A stretch of 64,000 nucleotides of DNA, from the NCBI GenBank assembly GCA_052117325.1, contig JBQKJJ010000005.1; one strand, 5' to 3'. Position numbers and translations under genes: made by a program. Within the stretch, counting starts at the first letter, position 1. Each line of letters opens with the position of its first letter. The notes beneath the pieces are model-generated. The model was not told the origin of the DNA. It saw only the letters and a list, made by a program, of their open reading frames with translations, and did no database searches. Of the stretch, positions 8,876 to 17,316 are shown in pieces. This stretch comes from CAG-964 sp902789345. GTDB taxonomy: Bacteria; Bacillota; Clostridia; Oscillospirales; Acutalibacteraceae.

Positions 8876-9742
8876 TTACTCTTCTAAGCCCTTTAGCTGT
8901 TCAATTTCATTTTTGTCAAGGCGAATCTGTGCATCCTTGATAATTTTAACCTGTTTAACCGTATAGGTTGACGGAGCGGCATTTTCCGACTTGTCCAGGC
9001 TTACCTTAAGCATACCTGTAATAAGATTCTGTTCCACTACTGTTCCTTTACCGTCCGGAGTGTTTACAATAGCACCAACCTTTGGCGTTCTTCTAAGTAG
9101 GTCTGAATATGCGTCCTGTTCGTACTTTAGGCAACACATCAATCTGCCGCAGGTTCCTGAAATTTTTACAGGGCTTAGTGAAAGTCCTTGCTCTTTTGCC
9201 ATTTTTATTGATACAGGCTGAAATTCGCCTAAAAATGACGAACAGCAAAACGGTCTGCCGCAAACGCCTATACCGCCCAGCATTTTAGCCTCGTCACGCA
9301 CACCAATTTGTCTAAGCTCTATTCTTGTACGGAAAACAGACGCCAAATCTTTTACCAACGCACGAAAATCCACTCTGCCGTCAGCTGTAAAATAAAACAG
9401 TATTTTGTTATTGTCTAGGGTGTATTCCACATCAACAAGCTTCATATCCAGCTTGTGCTGAAGAATTTTTTCTTCGCAAATTTTAAACGCCTTTTTTTCT
9501 TTTCCTTTGTTTTGCTTCAAGCACTCAAGGTCGTTTTCGTTTGCTTTTCTTATCATTTTCTTTAACGGAAAAAGAATTTCCTTATCTTCAAGCTGCTTGT
9601 TAGCCATTGCAACCTGTCCGCATTCTACGCCTCTGGCGGTTTCTACTATTACATAGTCGCCTATTTTTAGCGGTACCGAGTTAGGGTCAAAATAGTATAT
9701 TTTACCCACATCTTTAAATCTTACTCCTATTACCTCTGTCAT
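8876..9742 (-). CDS. ricT: PSP1-domain protein RicT (YaaT)
   Basis: A 288-residue protein of the YaaT/RicT family. The Cys-rich motif is in the second half: GGIGVCGRPFCCSSF near 153-168 and GTCGRLMCCLKYEQD near 196-211. In Bacillus the RicA-RicF-RicT complex carries Fe-S clusters and helps RNase Y mature polycistronic mRNAs; it also affects sporulation and biofilm phosphorelay. No ricA or ricF is in the window. Its ATG overlaps the end of holB by 4 bases (ATGA), so the two are translationally coupled, as in many Firmicutes where yaaT follows holB. Confidence 0.93.
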   Translation of the reverse strand: MTEVIGVRFKDVGKIYYFDPNSVPLKIGDYVIVETARGVECGQVAMANKQLEDKEILFPLKKMIRKANENDLECLKQNKGKEKKAFKICEEKILQHKLDMKLVDVEYTLDNNKILFYFTADGRVDFRALVKDLASVFRTRIELRQIGVRDEAKMLGGIGVCGRPFCCSSFLGEFQPVSIKMAKEQGLSLSPVKISGTCGRLMCCLKYEQDAYSDLLRRTPKVGAIVNTPDGKGTVVEQNLITGMLKVSLDKSENAAPSTYTVKQVKIIKDAQIRLDKNEIEQLKGLEE

Positions 9743-10572
9743 TTTTGCCTCCTTAATTCAGCACAAAGCCACGACATAAACAGGTTCATATTAATGTTGC
9801 TGTTAAGCCTTGCTTTAGCAAGGTTAAGTATATCTATAATTTTAATCAAGTCCACGGTGGCTATATTATTCCTTAACACCTCAGCCGCAGCACTGCAGTG
9901 GGTTTCTGTCAGCTTTGTTACTATTGCCTCATTCACAATAATAATTAGTTGGTCTATGGTTTCCTTTGCAAAGGCTCTGTCAGTCAGCTTGCCTGTTGCT
10001 TTCAAAAGCTCGTAGCCCTTTGTTTTACAAAGAGAAACGGCTATTTCGCCGGCAGTTTCACAGCTTTTATTAATATTTTCATCGGCATTGCTTTGATTTA
10101 AGCTGTACACTGTGGCTCTTGAAAGTATAGTTCCTAAAAGCTGTTGTGCAGAGGTGCAGCACAAAATAAATAAAATATTTTGCGGCGGTTCCTCCAATAT
10201 TTTTAAAAAAGCGTTTTGCGCCTGTGGCTGCATTTTGTCTGCGTTAGTTATAATATAAACCTTTGTATTTGATTCATTTGGCTTTACAAATGCGTCAGCG
10301 CAAATGTTTCGTATTTCGTCAACATTTACAACCTGACTTTTGCCGTAAAGCTTTGCTGTATAAACATCCGGGTGATTACCTGTGGATACCTTGCCGCACT
10401 GTACGCAGTGACCGCAGGGTTTAACATTGCCGGTGCATACAGCCCACTGACACAAAAGCTCAGTATATTTCTTGATTAGCTGTGGAAAATCGCTTTCCAG
10501 CACTACACCGTGAGGTACTCTGTCGCTTTTCATTGCCTTTTCAAGCAGCTGTATTCCGGAATTTTGCTCCAA
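9739..10572 (-). CDS. holB: DNA polymerase III delta' subunit
   Basis: Clamp-loader delta' subunit. Visible features are the zinc module CGHCVQCGKVSTGNHPD (Cys and His pattern near the first quarter), the strand ending VYIITNADKM, and NAFLKILEEPP followed by FILCCTS, the SRC-region equivalent. The Walker A motif is not conserved, which is normal for delta'. The start is ambiguous. The longest frame begins at a GTG at 10617, but a TATAAT on the minus strand lies just before it and there is no ribosome binding site. The TTG at 10572 has GGGGTG six bases upstream and is preferred here; the GTG at 10581 is possible. The extra N-terminal residues do resemble the F-G-x start of some homologues, so this choice is uncertain. 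Overlaps ricT by 4 bases. Confidence 0.88.
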   Translation of the reverse strand: MEQNSGIQLLEKAMKSDRVPHGVVLESDFPQLIKKYTELLCQWAVCTGNVKPCGHCVQCGKVSTGNHPDVYTAKLYGKSQVVNVDEIRNICADAFVKPNESNTKVYIITNADKMQPQAQNAFLKILEEPPQNILFILCCTSAQQLLGTILSRATVYSLNQSNADENINKSCETAGEIAVSLCKTKGYELLKATGKLTDRAFAKETIDQLIIIVNEAIVTKLTETHCSAAAEVLRNNIATVDLIKIIDILNLAKARLNSNINMNLFMSWLCAELRRQK

Positions 10573-10617
10573 CTTTTTCACCCCAAAATAATTATTGTTG
10601 TTTTGGGCTATGCCCAC

Positions 10618-10973
10618 ATTAATTATAACATTAATTCTGTTGAATTACCACTATTTTTATATGATTATCTTTTACAGCCTGCAAAAGCAGGGTACAGCGG
10701 TAAAGTGCCATTGGCCCCAGTAAAAACCGAAAGTTTTATAAAATAGTACCCAATGCTGTAAATAGTTTAATACCCTGTAAAACTATTTACCTGTACATAA
10801 CAACTTTGGTAAATTGCGACGGTTGTTGCGGTTTATAATTTTTTAAATAAAAATCATAAAATTTACAATAAAATAGGCATAACTTTCTATAAAGCAGTGT
10901 TTTTATATTCTTTAATATATTTTGTATTTATGGTATAATTAATCTTGATTATATAATTGGATTGAGGATTTTA
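10618..10973 (+). promoter_or_regulatory. Divergent intergenic region with promoter of the tyrosine-kinase operon
   Basis: An AT-rich region between divergent holB and the phosphatase gene. TATAAT at 10934-10939 with a TG one base upstream forms an extended -10; the -35 candidate TTTAAT at 10911 is weak. An 11-bp inverted repeat (GTAAATAGTTT 10758-10768 with AAACTATTTAC 10780-10790) lies between the two gene starts and has no T-run, so it may be an operator rather than a terminator. Confidence 0.5.
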
Positions 10974-11735
10974 ATGACAGATATACACACTCACACGCTT
11001 TACGGGCTTGACGACGGTTCAGAAAGCTTTGAAATGTCGCTTAAAATGCTGTCAATGGCAAGTAAGGGCGGGACAAAAAATATAATTTTAACCCCACACT
11101 GCAACATCCCCGGAGGGTACTTGAATTATATGAACAGTACCATAGCAGGCAGATTTGAAAAGCTTAAAGATGCAGCAAAAGAATTTGTACCTGACATAAA
11201 CCTGTACCTTGGAATGGAGGTATATGCCAGTAATGACATTCCGGAGCTTATACGCCGAGGTATGGCTATAACTCTTAACCGCTCTCGGTATTTGCTTGTT
11301 GAGTTTAATTTTGAAGAAAGCCCGCTGTATGTGTTTAAGGTGCTTCAAAATATACAAAAGGCTGCCATTGTTCCTGTGTTGGCTCACCCCGAGCGGTATG
11401 CATTTGTTCAACAAGAGCCATATATAGTCCACGATTTAATCAGAGCAGGAATTATAATTCAGATAAACCGTGGCAGTATTCTGGGAAAATTTGGTTCACA
11501 GCCTAAGGCAGCCGCAGATTATTTGCTAAAACACAGTATGGTTCATATTGTGGCAAGCGATGGTCACAGAAGCTACAGTCGGGCGCCCATACTTTATGAC
11601 GCATATGCAGAGGTTGAAAAGCATTACGGTAAAGAATACGCTGATATGCTGTTTAAGAAAAATCCCCAAAATATTTTGTTAGACAAAGACCCTGCTTTTT
11701 TAAAAGTAAAATTAAGACACGGTAAGGAGTTTTAA
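10974..11735 (+). CDS. PHP-type protein-tyrosine phosphatase (CpsB/YwqE family)
   Basis: Mn-dependent phosphatase that removes phosphate from the tyrosine tails of BY-kinases. Family motifs are visible: HTH (His5, His7) in TDIHTHTLYGLDDG, LTPH near 45, AHPERY near 135 and SDGHR near 195, all metal ligands of the PHP domain. The 253-residue size is usual. An in-frame TTG 12 bases upstream is possible, but GAGG lies at the right distance from the ATG at 10974. It is the first gene of an operon; the next starts one base after its stop. The two downstream BY-kinases are its obvious substrates. Function by family is firm; the physiological output is not. Confidence 0.93.
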   Translation: MTDIHTHTLYGLDDGSESFEMSLKMLSMASKGGTKNIILTPHCNIPGGYLNYMNSTIAGRFEKLKDAAKEFVPDINLYLGMEVYASNDIPELIRRGMAITLNRSRYLLVEFNFEESPLYVFKVLQNIQKAAIVPVLAHPERYAFVQQEPYIVHDLIRAGIIIQINRGSILGKFGSQPKAAADYLLKHSMVHIVASDGHRSYSRAPILYDAYAEVEKHYGKEYADMLFKKNPQNILLDKDPAFLKVKLRHGKEF

Positions 11736-11736
11736 A

Positions 11737-12342
11737 ATGAAAGGACCTTTAAAAAATACTGCTGTAAGGTATACCGCAATGGTTTTAGTTACAGTACTGC
11801 TTATTTCGTTTTTTGCGGTTTACTATTACAATACAAATATTAGCAAGAAAAAGAATATACCTACTATTACCTTTTCTGAAAACTACAAAACAAAAATAAG
11901 CGTAAAATCCACACAGCAGGAGCTGTTGGCGGGCGTTACTGCATATGATGAAGAGGACGGCGACCTTTCAACTGACATTATTATTGAAAAAATGTCAAAT
12001 ATAATTAAGGGCAATCGCCGTGAAATAACATATGTTGTGTGCGATTCTGACAATAATGTTACAAAGGTAACCAAGGAAATTACATACACCGACTACAAAA
12101 AGCCTGTTATAAAGCCTGTAAGTGATGTTCCTGTAATAAAAGAAAGAAAGTACGCCGACATACTTGCCTGCTTTAAGGCAACCGATGTAATAGACGGCGA
12201 CATAAGCAGTAAAATAAGAATTGACAGTATAGACACAAGTAAGGACAGTATTAACCGTGGAGTTTTTCCGGTAACTCTTTCAGTTACTAACAGCTGCGGC
12301 GACATTGCTTATTTAGAGTCAACTGTTACTTTAGTTGAATAA
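11737..12342 (+). CDS. Membrane-anchored protein with two DUF5011-like Ig domains
   Basis: A 201-residue protein. Residues 12-31 form one transmembrane helix with basic residues before it, so the rest should lie outside the cell. Two domains follow, each with the DUF5011/HYR-like pattern in which an acidic turn sits between strands: VTAYDEEDGDLS near 67-78 and ATDVIDGDISSKI near 148-160. DUF5011 domains are beta-sandwiches found in surface proteins. The gene sits one base after the phosphatase and 17 bases before the first BY-kinase, so it is almost certainly made with them. Function unknown; a role as an extracellular partner of the kinase's Wzz part is inference. A similar but longer protein closes the operon. 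Confidence 0.75.
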   Translation: MKGPLKNTAVRYTAMVLVTVLLISFFAVYYYNTNISKKKNIPTITFSENYKTKISVKSTQQELLAGVTAYDEEDGDLSTDIIIEKMSNIIKGNRREITYVVCDSDNNVTKVTKEITYTDYKKPVIKPVSDVPVIKERKYADILACFKATDVIDGDISSKIRIDSIDTSKDSINRGVFPVTLSVTNSCGDIAYLESTVTLVE

Positions 12343-12359
12343 AAAGGAGGGCAGGCTTT

Positions 12360-13802
12360 ATGAATAATTCACAGGATAATTTAAAAGCACAGGACGCTAA
12401 CTATTCCTTTGACCTTGCAAGTACATTACAGGATTTAGCTAAAAGATGGTTTATAATTTTGCTCTCCGGTATAATTGTTGCTATTGGCTGTTTTATTGCG
12501 GCAACGCAATTATATTCACCACAGTACAAGGCCTCAACAACATTGCTTGTACAAAGTAAAAACAATACAGAAAGCGCCTATGATAATTTAACTGCTACAA
12601 ACAAAATGGCAGGTGTATTTAAAAATATTCTTGACAGCAGTCAGCTGCAAAACTCTGCCGCCCAGCAGCTTGGGTATACATCATTTCCGGGCAGTTTAAG
12701 CTGTTCGGTTGTAGATGAAACAAATATTCTTTCGTTTACAGTAACCTCTGACAGCCCTATAAAGTCCTACAGACTGTTAAAAGCGGTTCTTGAGTGTTAC
12801 CCTCAGTTTACTAAAAATGTTGTTTCTTCTATTGTGTTGCAAACTCTTGAGGAGCCTGTTGTGCCTACAGCCCCTACAAATTCTCCCCACGCTTTAAAGC
12901 TGGCGGTTATAGGCTTTTTTGCAGGTATAGCGGCGGTAATATTAATTATATCTGTGTTTTCGTTTTATAAGGATACAGTAAAAAAGGAAAGCGACATAAA
13001 CAAAAAGCTTATAACCCAAAGACTGGTCTCAATTCCTACGCAGAAAAAGAAATTGTCAGTCGGAGAAAAAGTTAAAGGCGTAAAAAAGTCCCTTTCATTA
13101 ACAAATCCTGTTATAAGCTTTGAATTTAGAGAGGCCTTTAAAAAGCTAAGGCAAAAAATTGTTTCTGACAGCAAGGCACATCACAACAAGGTTTACGCTG
13201 TAACAAGCTCGCTTGAAAACGAGGGAAAAACCACTGTTGCGGTAAACTTGGCTTTGGCACTTGGAAAAATGGATTACAAGGTTTTGATTATAGACGCAGA
13301 CCTTAGAAAGCCGGCTGTTGCAAAGTTTTTAGGAACTAAAATTACAAACGGTAAATCAATTATTGACTTTCTAGGGGGAAAGGCAAGGCTTTCTGAAATT
13401 GCAAGCTATGACGAAATAAACAATATAACCATTATGGGCAGCAGTAAGGGTACTCAAGAGGCAAACGAGCTTATAACCGGCGAAAAGATGGACTACCTGC
13501 TTTCTGTTGCCAGGGAGCAGTATGACTATATAATTATAGACACACCTCCGCTAGGGTTTGTTTCTGACGCTGAAGATATACTGACTTTAAGCGATTCTTC
13601 ACTGATTGTTGTAAGAAGAAATGTTGCAAACGCACTTAGTATTAACGACACTATAGATATTATTCTTGCAAGCGGGGTTAAGCTGATGGGTTGTGTATAC
13701 AACGACGCAGAAAATGTCTCGATAGTAGGAAACAGTTCCGTATATTCCGACTATCAATACGGTAAATACGGATACGAAAAATACGGAAGCACGGCAGAGT
13801 AA
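12360..13802 (+). CDS. Wzz/BY-kinase fusion (CpsC-CpsD type), first copy
   Basis: Chain-length determinant and bacterial tyrosine autokinase in one 480-residue chain. Transmembrane helix 1 is at about 33-50, followed by the extracellular Wzz domain, the P-rich segment before helix 2 at about 178-200, then the cytoplasmic kinase. Walker A SSLENEGKTT is at 283-292, Walker A' VLIIDADLRKP at 308-318 with Asp312 and Asp314, and Walker B IIIDTPP at 391-397. The last 21 residues carry six tyrosines, the usual autophosphorylation cluster. In streptococci and bacilli these functions are often on two proteins; the fused form is the proteobacterial arrangement. The operon has a second copy 14 bases downstream. 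An AAGGAGG site precedes the ATG. Confidence 0.92.
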   Translation: MNNSQDNLKAQDANYSFDLASTLQDLAKRWFIILLSGIIVAIGCFIAATQLYSPQYKASTTLLVQSKNNTESAYDNLTATNKMAGVFKNILDSSQLQNSAAQQLGYTSFPGSLSCSVVDETNILSFTVTSDSPIKSYRLLKAVLECYPQFTKNVVSSIVLQTLEEPVVPTAPTNSPHALKLAVIGFFAGIAAVILIISVFSFYKDTVKKESDINKKLITQRLVSIPTQKKKLSVGEKVKGVKKSLSLTNPVISFEFREAFKKLRQKIVSDSKAHHNKVYAVTSSLENEGKTTVAVNLALALGKMDYKVLIIDADLRKPAVAKFLGTKITNGKSIIDFLGGKARLSEIASYDEINNITIMGSSKGTQEANELITGEKMDYLLSVAREQYDYIIIDTPPLGFVSDAEDILTLSDSSLIVVRRNVANALSINDTIDIILASGVKLMGCVYNDAENVSIVGNSSVYSDYQYGKYGYEKYGSTAE

Positions 13803-13816
13803 AGGAGGTAAGTGAG

Positions 13817-15346
13817 ATGGATAAGAAATTTGAACCTGAAAACAGTCAGTCATATGTTCCTATAGGGGAGTATGTTTCAAAGGTTCTTACAGGCATAAAA
13901 AAGCACTGGTATATTATAGCGGTGCTGGCAGGCATATGCTGTGTAGGCTTTACAATGTATTCATACGCAACCTATTCTCCCCAGTATACTGCTACAGCAA
14001 CATTTACAGTTACACCTAAGGGCGATTCGCTATCCTCATACACAAGCACATCGTCTAACGCCTCTACCCAACAGCTAGAGAAAACATTTCCGTACATTAT
14101 AACAAGCGCTCCTCTTACAAAGGTAGTTGCAGAGGATTTGGGGCTTTCATATGTACCGGGAACATTAACAGCTACAGCTGTAGAAAATACAAACCTTTTT
14201 ACAATAACCGTAACATCTTCAAACTATGAAACAGCCTACAATGTGTTAAAATCTGTTATTAATAACTACCCCAGCGTTGCGGAATATGTGGTGGGTGCAA
14301 CAGACCTTGTTTTAGTTGTTCCGCCGTCGGCATCGTCTACCCCTATAAATCCTATATCCTACAGACAAAAGGCGTTGATAGGCACGGTTGTGGGAGCTTT
14401 GTTGGGTATTATACTTGTATTTTTCCTTGAAACACTTAACCATACAGTAAGGCATCCTGACGAAATTGAAAAACTGCTGAACAATCAGCGTTTAGGTTCT
14501 ATTGTAAAGGTTGTAAAGAAAAAAAGCAGTCATTCAACAGGTAACTTAACTATTGACGATATACATACAGATTCAAGGTTTAAAGAATCTGTATTTTCAA
14601 TAAGAAATAAAATAATTAAACTGTGTGCTGACCAAAAAATAAATTCTGTTATGGTTGCCAGCACAACTACAAATGAGGGAAAAACCACTGTAGCGGCAAA
14701 CCTTGCCATAGCTCTTGCGAAAAAGCACTACAGAACAGTAATAATAGACTGTGACCTTAGAAACCCAACCGTTAGGCAGCAGCTAAACATTCCGGAGAGT
14801 TGCAGTCTTGGTATTGTAGATGTTATAACAGGCGACTGTAAGCTTCAGGACGCCATAGTAAAAACAAAGAAAAACGGCCTGTATGTGCTGCCGGGTACCA
14901 TTCCTGTAAACAATGCGTCTGAGCTTATGGGAAGTAAACAGCTGGCAGACCTGGTAGGTGCATTGGAAAAAATATTTGACTATGTAGTAATTGATGTTCC
15001 ACCGGTGGGAATTGTTTCTGACGCACTGGAGATGAAAGACTATGTAGGCGGATTGGTATTTGTAGTAAGGCAGGATTACGCAAAGGTAAGCAAAATTTTA
15101 GACTCAATAAGTCTTTTTGGCTACAGCAAAATAAAAATACTTGGTTGTATCTTTAATATGGCATCCGGCGTGTTAAGTACAAAGGGCTACGGCAGATACG
15201 GCTACAATTCCTATGGCGGCTATGGCAGCTACGGAGGCAGTTACGGAAGTTACGGCTATGGTCAATACGGAAACTATGGTAACGAAGAAAACAGCCAAGC
15301 CACAGAGGATTCTCACACTGACAGTAATTCCGCTGAAGAAGACTAA
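13817..15346 (+). CDS. Wzz/BY-kinase fusion, second copy with long Gly/Tyr tail
   Basis: A 509-residue paralogue of the preceding gene with the same order: helix 1 (about 34-52), Wzz domain, helix 2 (about 190-212), kinase. Walker A ASTTTNEGKTT is at 281-291, Walker A' contains IIDCDLRNP, and Walker B is VVIDVPP near 390-397. Its C-terminus is different: about 36 residues after residue 455 are a Gly-Tyr-Ser repeat with 11 tyrosines, then an acidic end. The first copy has only six tyrosines. Two active-looking kinases in one operon may phosphorylate each other or run different polymers. Start ATG has AAAGGAGG at good spacing. The tail is encoded by short TACGG-type repeats that may vary in length between strains. 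Confidence 0.92.
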   Translation: MDKKFEPENSQSYVPIGEYVSKVLTGIKKHWYIIAVLAGICCVGFTMYSYATYSPQYTATATFTVTPKGDSLSSYTSTSSNASTQQLEKTFPYIITSAPLTKVVAEDLGLSYVPGTLTATAVENTNLFTITVTSSNYETAYNVLKSVINNYPSVAEYVVGATDLVLVVPPSASSTPINPISYRQKALIGTVVGALLGIILVFFLETLNHTVRHPDEIEKLLNNQRLGSIVKVVKKKSSHSTGNLTIDDIHTDSRFKESVFSIRNKIIKLCADQKINSVMVASTTTNEGKTTVAANLAIALAKKHYRTVIIDCDLRNPTVRQQLNIPESCSLGIVDVITGDCKLQDAIVKTKKNGLYVLPGTIPVNNASELMGSKQLADLVGALEKIFDYVVIDVPPVGIVSDALEMKDYVGGLVFVVRQDYAKVSKILDSISLFGYSKIKILGCIFNMASGVLSTKGYGRYGYNSYGGYGSYGGSYGSYGYGQYGNYGNEENSQATEDSHTDSNSAEED

Positions 15347-15364
15347 AGATTTTGGGAGGAACAA

Positions 15365-16225
15365 ATGAATAGAGTTATTAAACCCATTGTAACTGTAATT
15401 GCCGTACTCTCCATAATAGCTGTAATTTTTACAATATTATTTGCAGACAGCTTGCTTAAGTCTGACAAGGGAAATACAGCTGTTGTTACAACCACTAAGT
15501 CAGTAAATATAACCTTTGATACCGACCCACTTATATTAAAGGACGGTAAAAATATTGATTTAATGAGTGGGGTGTCTGCAACTGATTCCCAGGGCAACGA
15601 TGTAACAAAATTGGTAAAGGCTTCGGTTACAAACAGTTCAAATAATGAAAAATCAATTATGTACAGCATAAACGATTCTGATTATAATCTGGAAACAACC
15701 AAAAGGGGTTTGCAGCTGTTAAATTATAAGGGACCGAAAATAGCTGTAAAGCATACAACCTATACCTGCGACATTAACGAAATTGATTCGTACATAAAGT
15801 CTATGGTCAGTGCAAAATGCATAGTGGCAACAGATGGCTACGGAAACGACATTTCATCTGCACTATATGTTGACAGCGCTGTACAGGTGAAAGCCGCCGG
15901 CAACCAAAAGGTTCGCCTAACTGTTAAAAACAGCTTTGCCGATTCTGTGTCAAGAGATATTGTGGTTAATGTAACCGGTACACTTGATGAAACCAGAGTG
16001 GTGCTTTCTACAAAATCAATATCCGTAAAAGCAGGTACGGCAATTAATCCTGAAAAGTATATTGCTACAGCTGTTGATAAAAACGGCAATGACATAAAGA
16101 GTGCTATTGTTATTCAAAATGATGTAGATATAAATACACCGGGCAACTACAATGTTTACTATTACCTGCCGGACGAAACCGACGCCGCTCCTGCGGCAAC
16201 CCTTACTGTAGTTGTAACAGAGTAA
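15365..16225 (+). CDS. Membrane-anchored Ig-like protein closing the BY-kinase operon
   Basis: A 286-residue protein with one transmembrane helix at about 8-28 and a predicted extracellular remainder. Three repeats of an Ig/DUF5011-like unit can be traced, with turns such as SATDSQGNDVTKLV (about 70-84), VATDGYGNDISSAL (about 154-168) and ATAVDKNGNDIKSA (about 234-248), each about 80 residues apart. It is 18 bases after the second kinase and directly before the operon's terminator. Together with the shorter homologue near the front of the operon it suggests an external beta-sandwich partner for each kinase. This pairing is inference from gene order. No enzyme motif is visible. Confidence 0.72.
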   Translation: MNRVIKPIVTVIAVLSIIAVIFTILFADSLLKSDKGNTAVVTTTKSVNITFDTDPLILKDGKNIDLMSGVSATDSQGNDVTKLVKASVTNSSNNEKSIMYSINDSDYNLETTKRGLQLLNYKGPKIAVKHTTYTCDINEIDSYIKSMVSAKCIVATDGYGNDISSALYVDSAVQVKAAGNQKVRLTVKNSFADSVSRDIVVNVTGTLDETRVVLSTKSISVKAGTAINPEKYIATAVDKNGNDIKSAIVIQNDVDINTPGNYNVYYYLPDETDAAPAATLTVVVTE

Positions 16226-16255
16226 GAATTTATTCAGTAATTATAACCATACAAA

Positions 16256-16308
16256 AGCAGAGCATACAGGTTTAAATTAAAGCCCCGTATGCTCTGCTCT
16301 TATTTTTT
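16256..16308 (+). terminator. Terminator of the BY-kinase operon
   Basis: A perfect 12-bp stem (AGCAGAGCATAC 16256-16267 with GTATGCTCTGCT 16287-16298) is followed by a T-rich run (CTTATTTTTT). It ends the operon that starts at 10974. Confidence 0.85.
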
Positions 16309-16425
16309 GTTTATTGTTAAGTCTAACTGTATTTCTATCCTGTTTTAATAGCGCTGTAATGCATAGGCAGTCTATCTGCGCTAACAGAATTAAATTGTTT
16401 AATTGCATTTAATTCTGTTATCTTA

Positions 16426-17115
16426 TTAGTAACCTAATTGTCCTAACCAAGCTTTAACATCATCGTCCGATGCATTTGAGGCGAAGCGCTGACCGCTTTG
16501 CCAGTTGCCTGTTCCCACCATTTCTTTTAAAAGGCTGCCGCTGTCACCAATGTCGGATGACGCCGATGTACAGAACGGAATAACGGTTTTACCGCTGAAA
16601 TCATTTTCTTTTACAAAGCTGTTTACGGGCCAGGCGGCAATTCCCCACCAAATAGGGTAGCCGATAAACACTGTGTCGTATGAGTCCCAGTTGTCTACAG
16701 AAGTTGAATTAAGTGCTACATCTCTTTTGGATTCGTCCTCGTGTTCCTTTGTTACTCTGCTTTCGGTGTTGTTCCAGTCTAAATCCTCGGAGGTATAAGG
16801 TGTTTGAGGTACTAGCTCAAAAATATCTCCATTGGTTGCGTCGGATATTTTTTCGGCTACTGCTTTTGTACTTCCTGTTGCCGAAAAATAAACAACCAAT
16901 GTTTTTCCGCCTGAAACCTTGTCGTTTTTATTTTGTTCCGAGGTTGTACTTTTGGAGCTGCTGTCTGTTGCGGTTTGGTCCTTATCCTGTGCAGTGCTAC
17001 TTGTACTGCTGTTTTGCACGGCTGAACCGCTGTTTGAGTTTGCCGCACAGCCTGTTGGTACACATATTATCAGCACACTCATAAGAATAATTGAAAACAG
17101 TCTTTTAATCTTCAT
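16426..17115 (-). CDS. Exported flavodoxin-like protein with Ser/Thr/Gln linker
   Basis: The N-terminus is a signal sequence ending PTGC, a weak lipobox since Pro takes the usual Leu/Val place. It is followed by a low-complexity Ser/Thr/Gln/Asn/Lys linker (about 24-70). The rest is a flavodoxin_4-type domain: the FMN phosphate loop FSATGSTKAVAEKI (about 80-93), the middle segment YDTVFIGYPIWWGIAAWPV (about 148-166), and a C-terminal Ser/Gly-rich loop. Such domains bind FMN and pass electrons; an extracytoplasmic one implies electron transfer at the cell surface. The ATG at 17115 is chosen over the GTG at 17124 because GGAGAA is better placed for it. No redox partner gene is adjacent. Confidence 0.85.
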   Translation of the reverse strand: MKIKRLFSIILMSVLIICVPTGCAANSNSGSAVQNSSTSSTAQDKDQTATDSSSKSTTSEQNKNDKVSGGKTLVVYFSATGSTKAVAEKISDATNGDIFELVPQTPYTSEDLDWNNTESRVTKEHEDESKRDVALNSTSVDNWDSYDTVFIGYPIWWGIAAWPVNSFVKENDFSGKTVIPFCTSASSDIGDSGSLLKEMVGTGNWQSGQRFASNASDDDVKAWLGQLGY

Positions 17116-17316
17116 TATTATCACTTCTCCTTCTGCTTTTTGCCAATTACAAATGATTTAAAGAATAGCCCTTAAACCATATTCTTCCTACAACCCTATT
17201 ATATAAAAAGAGAGATGATATATGAAGTTTCATTTTGTTCATACAGTATAAACAAAATGTACAGCCTGCATTATAGACACAGCGTAAGCTTTTTGCAGTG
17301 CCCATGTATATATTAA

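Noticed and set aside
10758..10790. 11-bp inverted repeat considered as a terminator
   Set aside because: No T-run follows on either strand, and both flanking genes diverge from here, so a terminator has no purpose; it is listed only as a possible operator.
16382..16420. 14-bp palindrome (TAACAGAATTAAAT with its complement) considered as a terminator for the flavodoxin-like gene
   Set aside because: On the minus strand no T-run follows it. It has a T-rich stretch only on the plus strand, where the stronger terminator at 16256-16308 already ends the operon.
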